Below, one piece after another: positions 62,501 through 64,000 of a stretch of DNA of 64,000 nucleotides. The position numbers and the translations under genes were made by a program. Location of the stretch: NCBI GenBank assembly GCA_014871385.1, contig CM026433.1:8083930-8147929 (forward strand), given 5' to 3'. Position 1 is the first letter of the stretch. Each line of letters opens with the position of its first letter. This DNA comes from Ceratodon purpureus. Taxonomy: Eukaryota > Streptophyta > Bryopsida > Pseudoditrichales > Ditrichaceae. The notes beneath the pieces are model-generated. The model ran no database searches. It was not told where the DNA came from and was given only the letters and a program-made list of their open reading frames with translations.

Positions 62501-64000
62501 ACTTAAGTTACGTTATAATCATTAGATGAAAACATTACTTACTTAGAAGTCAGTTAATAACTGTCTAACAAATGTGAGGTCATTTCACTGTTGATATTTT
62601 AAAATACTACTGTTTTCACAACCATGTGAAAATTTTAATATACTCATAAGCTAATGATATTATTTTTTGTAATTCAAATTTCATTAGATCTTATTTTATT
62701 TTTACTTTTAAATTTATTATCTGATGTATTCATATTGAAGAAACACTGCAATTTTTTGTTTAAAAAATACAATGCTTCAAGATAAGTATCACAAACAAGT
62801 GAATGAATGAATAAAAAATTGCAATTCTTGAGTTGTTTTATCCATATCAAAGTTATATTATAACAAAATAGTTAATAATTTTATTTTTTTCAAGACCAAC
62901 GGCTATTATACTTGGTGTTTCTTAGGATTGAGTAGAACAACAAAAAGCTATTATTGTTTCTATAGTCCATTGTAATGGGAAACAATATTAGAAAAATTAA
63001 AATGTTATAAATTGGAGATAATAGAGTGAAGTATGGAACTAATGAAAAGAGTTATTTGGTTGTTGTATTTTTTTCTTTTTCTTTTCTTTGGGGTGAAAAG
63101 GTAATAAAAGGAAAACCATAAAACCAATTCAAACATCATTTGAAATTATAATGAAAGTAAAAAATTCACAGAATGAACCAATGGAATTAAAGAAAAGAAT
63201 TGATGATGAATGGAAAAGGAAAAATATAAAATAAAATGGAAAGATGTATTAATGACTGTAGGCACGGAATATTTTAAAGGAAATAAGACATCATTGCTTT
63301 TAAAGTGTTTTTGGTGTACATGGAAGCAAAATTTAGTCATTTCAACTGTAGAGTCTTCTAGCAAACTTATTGTAGAGGATATGGATCAAATTTTGACTCA
63401 TAAAACTTGAAGGATTGGAAATTTATATTTTTTGATATCAAAATTTTAATGTAAAATTTGGTTGCTAGCACTTTGGAGTTGAAACCCTATTATTAAATAA
63501 TTTTGAATATAATAACCTCTATTTGCAAAAATATTAAAAATCATATAGAAACACATTGATACCAAAAAATCCATTCAAATGATAATATGTCCAAAATTAC
63601 TCATCTTCCTATAAATTTACACGTACAATCATTTTGGATAAAATGGCACATTTGATCAAGAGCCACTACAATGTACAATTTATTTATGATGTTATTCTTC
63701 CATATTACATCAAAATTGTTGGACCATGTCTACATTGCAGGTGATTACAATAGCTTCCTTGAATTCATCAAAGGCCTACCGGCTCAACCACAACCGGAAG
63801 TGTACGGTTTTCACAGCAATGCTGATATTTCAAAAGAAAATACGGAAGTGAACAGACTACTAGCTTCGCTTTTACTTGCAGTTACTATTGAAGACGCGAA
63901 GGAAGAAGAAGAGGAAGAAGTAGAAGAAGAGGAACCAACTCATGAAGAAGAAGAGGAAAAACACGAGGGTGAACATGTTGAAGGCGAAGGCGGTGAAGCA
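28548..64000 (+). CDS. DHC: Axonemal inner-arm dynein heavy chain, DNAH3/7/12 class (60 exons, 3' end beyond window)
   Basis: Sixty exons, detailed by domain in the following entries, splice in a single frame for 3855 codons with GT-AG introns throughout. The product is the motor subunit of a single-headed inner-arm dynein that slides axonemal doublets using ATP. Four P-loops are seen at about residues 1425 ([11 protein letters not shown]1), 1706 ([11 protein letters not shown]2), 2065 ([11 protein letters not shown]3) and 2430 ([12 protein letters not shown]4); AAA5 and AAA6 lack P-loops, as is usual. The AAA6 and C-terminal motifs ([43 protein letters not shown]) resemble the DNAH7 group most closely. 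With the missing C-terminus the chain should reach roughly 4.2 thousand residues. The start chosen is ATG 28548; the exon may extend upstream to an acceptor at 28509. The class assignment is from memory of motifs, not a tree. Confidence 0.93.
33657..34532. other. Intron 11, no feature recognised
   Basis: An 876-bp AT-rich intron. I saw no inverted-repeat element or open frame of interest. Confidence 0.6.
35959..36127. mobile_element. Small MITE in dynein intron 15 (family shared with 53382-53642)
   Basis: The terminal inverted repeat is imperfect: left CAGTACCACAGCAAGGCC and right (complement) CATAGAACCTTAGCAAGGCC. Internal phrases AGCAAAAA, TGACCT and AAAAACTAA in the same order occur in the element at 53.4 kb. 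No target duplication was identified. Confidence 0.5.
38041..38978. mobile_element. Non-autonomous piggyBac-like element in dynein intron 19 (938 bp)
   Basis: TTAA flanks at 38037-38040 and 38979-38982. The ends read CCCCTAACTATCCTT and (complement) TCCCTAACTTTCCTT, two differences in 15. The right subterminal region in complement shares CCTCAAAAC and AAGATCGTAACATTCAAAG with the 3.4 kb element and, more loosely, the right end of the full piggyBac element. Flanking exons remain in frame, consistent with an insertion removed by splicing. Confidence 0.75.
39000..39025. repeat. (AT)n microsatellite
   Basis: A short alternating AT run just before dynein exon 20. Confidence 0.9.
39508..41749 (+). 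other. Dynein AAA1, main ATPase site (exons 21-24)
   Basis: Exons 39508-39702, 40382-40737, 41250-41349, 41558-41749. Walker [11 protein letters not shown] is at 39655, Walker B is CFDEFNRID, and the sensor loop is [16 protein letters not shown]. All catalytic signatures of the principal hydrolysis site are intact, so the motor is predicted to be active. Confidence 0.95.
40923..41163. mobile_element. Putative MITE in dynein intron 22
   Basis: The left end ATTAGAGTCAATA is matched on the right, in complement, by CAATAGAGCTATTC. The internal ACCTTGGTGGTTTCTTAA block matches the inner repeat of the element at 27.6 kb. Ends are diverged and the boundaries are approximate. Confidence 0.35.
41948..44427 (+). 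other. Dynein AAA2 (exons 25-30)
   Basis: Exons 41948-42192, 42769-42961, 43128-43208, 43659-43886, 44101-44167, 44285-44427. The P-loop is [14 protein letters not shown]2 binds nucleotide without turnover in dyneins. Further signatures are [36 protein letters not shown] across intron 26, and [15 protein letters not shown]. The exon 26 acceptor was set at ATCAG (42768); the nearer AATAG would put a stop in frame. Confidence 0.93.
42290..42595. other. GC-rich island inside dynein intron 25
   Basis: About 300 bp of much higher GC than the rest of the intron. It contains the repeated phrase GGGCAGCATGGGCAGCATGG and a hairpin-like segment, GGGCTTCGCCC. Its open frame does not fit the dynein frame and matches nothing known to me. 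It is presumably a transposon-derived insertion, but no terminal repeats or convincing target duplication were found. Confidence 0.5.
44869..46776 (+). other. Dynein AAA3 (exons 31-35)
   Basis: Exons 44869-45200, 45376-45597, 45699-45857, 45986-46163, 46480-46776. Walker A GPTGTGKS is at 45136 and Walker B is IFVDDLSMP. Also seen are [24 protein letters not shown] and the arginine-rich RYLRHFSVV segment. AAA3 is the regulatory ATP site of dynein. Confidence 0.95.
47117..47406. mobile_element. Harbinger-like MITE in dynein intron 35 (290 bp)
   Basis: A long terminal inverted repeat starts ATAAGTGCATTATTAGGCAC and continues for about 35 bp with one mismatch before small indels. It is flanked by direct TTA duplications (47114-47116 and 47407-47409). 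A 3-bp TWA duplication is characteristic of PIF/Harbinger elements. The interior holds 2.5 copies of a 56-bp tandem repeat. No coding capacity. Confidence 0.85.
47182..47320. repeat. 56-bp tandem repeat, 2.5 copies
   Basis: Units start at 47182, 47238 and 47294 (partial). Each begins ACAAATAATGGGTGGTGAGT. The two full copies are identical. Confidence 0.95.
47516..49131 (+). other. Dynein AAA4 (exons 36-40)
   Basis: Exons 47516-47761, 47987-48154, 48300-48446, 48792-48893, 49027-49131. Walker [15 protein letters not shown] is at 47690. The Walker B region is [10 protein letters not shown], followed by [20 protein letters not shown] and TIDWFSAWP. The next segment leads into the stalk. Confidence 0.94.
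48551..48650. mobile_element. 100-bp insertion with 10-bp target duplication, dynein intron 38
   Basis: The direct repeat AATAAAATAC is perfect at 48541-48550 and 48651-48660. The 100 bp between is GC-rich and contains the hairpin CGGGCCTTCGGCCCG and a terminal CT run. The duplication length and lack of terminal inverted repeats would suit a short retroposon-like insertion, but no pol III boxes or poly(A) tail are clear. Confidence 0.6.
49371..50249. other. Intron 41, no feature recognised
   Basis: An 879-bp AT-rich intron inside the stalk region. No element ends or open frames of interest were seen. Confidence 0.6.
51061..51470. other. GC-rich insertion in dynein intron 43
   Basis: About 410 bp near 50 percent GC in an intron that is otherwise very AT-rich. 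An uninterrupted frame of about 130 codons (51064-51468) has no known motif and is out of the dynein gene model. The minus strand carries GTGGGTTCAAACCCG, which fits a pol III B-box, but I could not find a matching A-box. Origin unknown. Confidence 0.5.
53382..53642. mobile_element. MITE in dynein intron 46 (about 261 bp)
   Basis: The left end TACCGTAACACCATAGCAGG and the complement of the right end TACCATAACACCATAGCAAG differ at two positions in 20; both continue with TTTG. The interior is AT-rich and shares ordered phrases with the 169-bp element in intron 15. The target duplication is unclear. Confidence 0.65.
54879..57505 (+). other. Dynein AAA5 (exons 48-52)
   Basis: Exons 54879-55067, 55330-55431, 55642-55845, 56263-56478, 57361-57505. 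Typical AAA5 motifs are [44 protein letters not shown] and the helix ending KERPDLEKQ. There is no P-loop, as expected. Intron 51 holds a 350-bp TTAA element. Confidence 0.94.
56511..56860. mobile_element. TTAA-flanked MITE in dynein intron 51 (350 bp)
   Basis: TTAA at 56507-56510 and 56861-56864, with perfect 10-bp inverted ends CCCTTAAACG. GC content is well above the intron average. The interior includes GGGTGGGCAGCCCGGACAG, repeated CTGTAGC/CTGTACC phrases and a hairpin, CCCAGCCCCTCGGGCTGGG, near the right end. The ends differ from the CCCCTAAAG family, so this is a separate piggyBac-like family. Confidence 0.75.
57910..59455. other. Intron 53 (1546 bp), no feature recognised
   Basis: This is the longest intron of the gene placed here. 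It is AT-rich, and I found no element ends, duplications or known coding sequence. Confidence 0.55.
59564..60385. other. Intron 54 (822 bp), no feature recognised
   Basis: AT-rich intron. It contains a single ATAAACCCTAAAA phrase but nothing else of note. Confidence 0.55.
62002..64000 (+). other. Dynein C-terminal domain, partial (exons 58-60)
   Basis: Exons 62002-62115, 62242-62416 and 63741 onward. Motifs are [38 protein letters not shown], a [13 protein letters not shown] segment and [18 protein letters not shown]. After SLLLAV the frame enters a Glu-rich tract (63895-64000) that is still open at the window edge. The remaining C-terminal beta-barrel lies outside. Confidence 0.92.
62417..63740. 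other. Intron 59 (1324 bp), no feature recognised
   Basis: AT-rich intron between exons 59 and 60. A frame at 63210-63410 has no recognisable motif and is not supported as an exon. Confidence 0.55.

Noticed and set aside
1-64000. CRISPR arrays, bacterial operons or rRNA genes
   Set aside because: No spaced identical repeats, ribosome-binding sites or rRNA motifs; the window is clearly intron-rich nuclear eukaryotic DNA.

Overview
The window is nuclear DNA from a plant-lineage (streptophyte) eukaryote that still makes flagella or cilia. Three things support this. (1) A two-exon TIM9 gene has a plant-type sequence and a first intron carrying four copies of the plant telobox AAACCCTAA. (2) A 12-exon SF1/branch-point-binding-protein gene has tandem zinc knuckles and an EYEKLMA-type C-terminal tail as in plant SF1. 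(3) A 60-exon axonemal dynein heavy chain gene fills the right half; among land plants such genes persist only where sperm swim. The species cannot be named from the sequence. Introns and intergenic DNA are very AT-rich, and all 71 introns placed here are GT-AG.

Layout: TIM9 (1239-2186, minus); tandem repeats and a 0.86 kb non-autonomous TTAA element (2.3-4.3 kb); repeat-bearing intergenic DNA (4.3-7.8 kb); a 5.76 kb piggyBac-type transposon (7765-13525) with matching terminal inverted repeats, TTAA on both sides and a transposase with all three catalytic aspartates, but one in-frame stop in its G-rich N-terminal part; SF1 (15287-20501, minus, 861 aa predicted); 8 kb of AT-rich intergenic DNA holding a second 0.93 kb TTAA element and a small inverted-repeat element; then an inner-arm, DNAH3/7/12-class dynein heavy chain (28548 to beyond 64000, plus). 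The dynein is read from a probable N-terminus through the stem, linker, AAA1-AAA4, microtubule-binding stalk, AAA5, AAA6 and into the C-terminal domain. It is 3855 codons so far, with no frameshift or internal stop when spliced as listed.

The dynein introns collect small insertions: two TTAA elements (938 bp and 350 bp), a 290-bp Harbinger-like MITE with TTA duplications and internal 56-bp repeats, two copies of another MITE family, one copy of a third, a 100-bp insertion flanked by a perfect 10-bp duplication, and two GC-rich islands of unknown origin. The host genes are unrelated in function: mitochondrial protein import, pre-mRNA splicing and axonemal motility. The most interesting system is the piggyBac element together with several related non-autonomous derivatives that share its subterminal sequence, all in 64 kb. 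All splice junctions were placed by eye from reading frame, GT-AG consensus and known family motifs.
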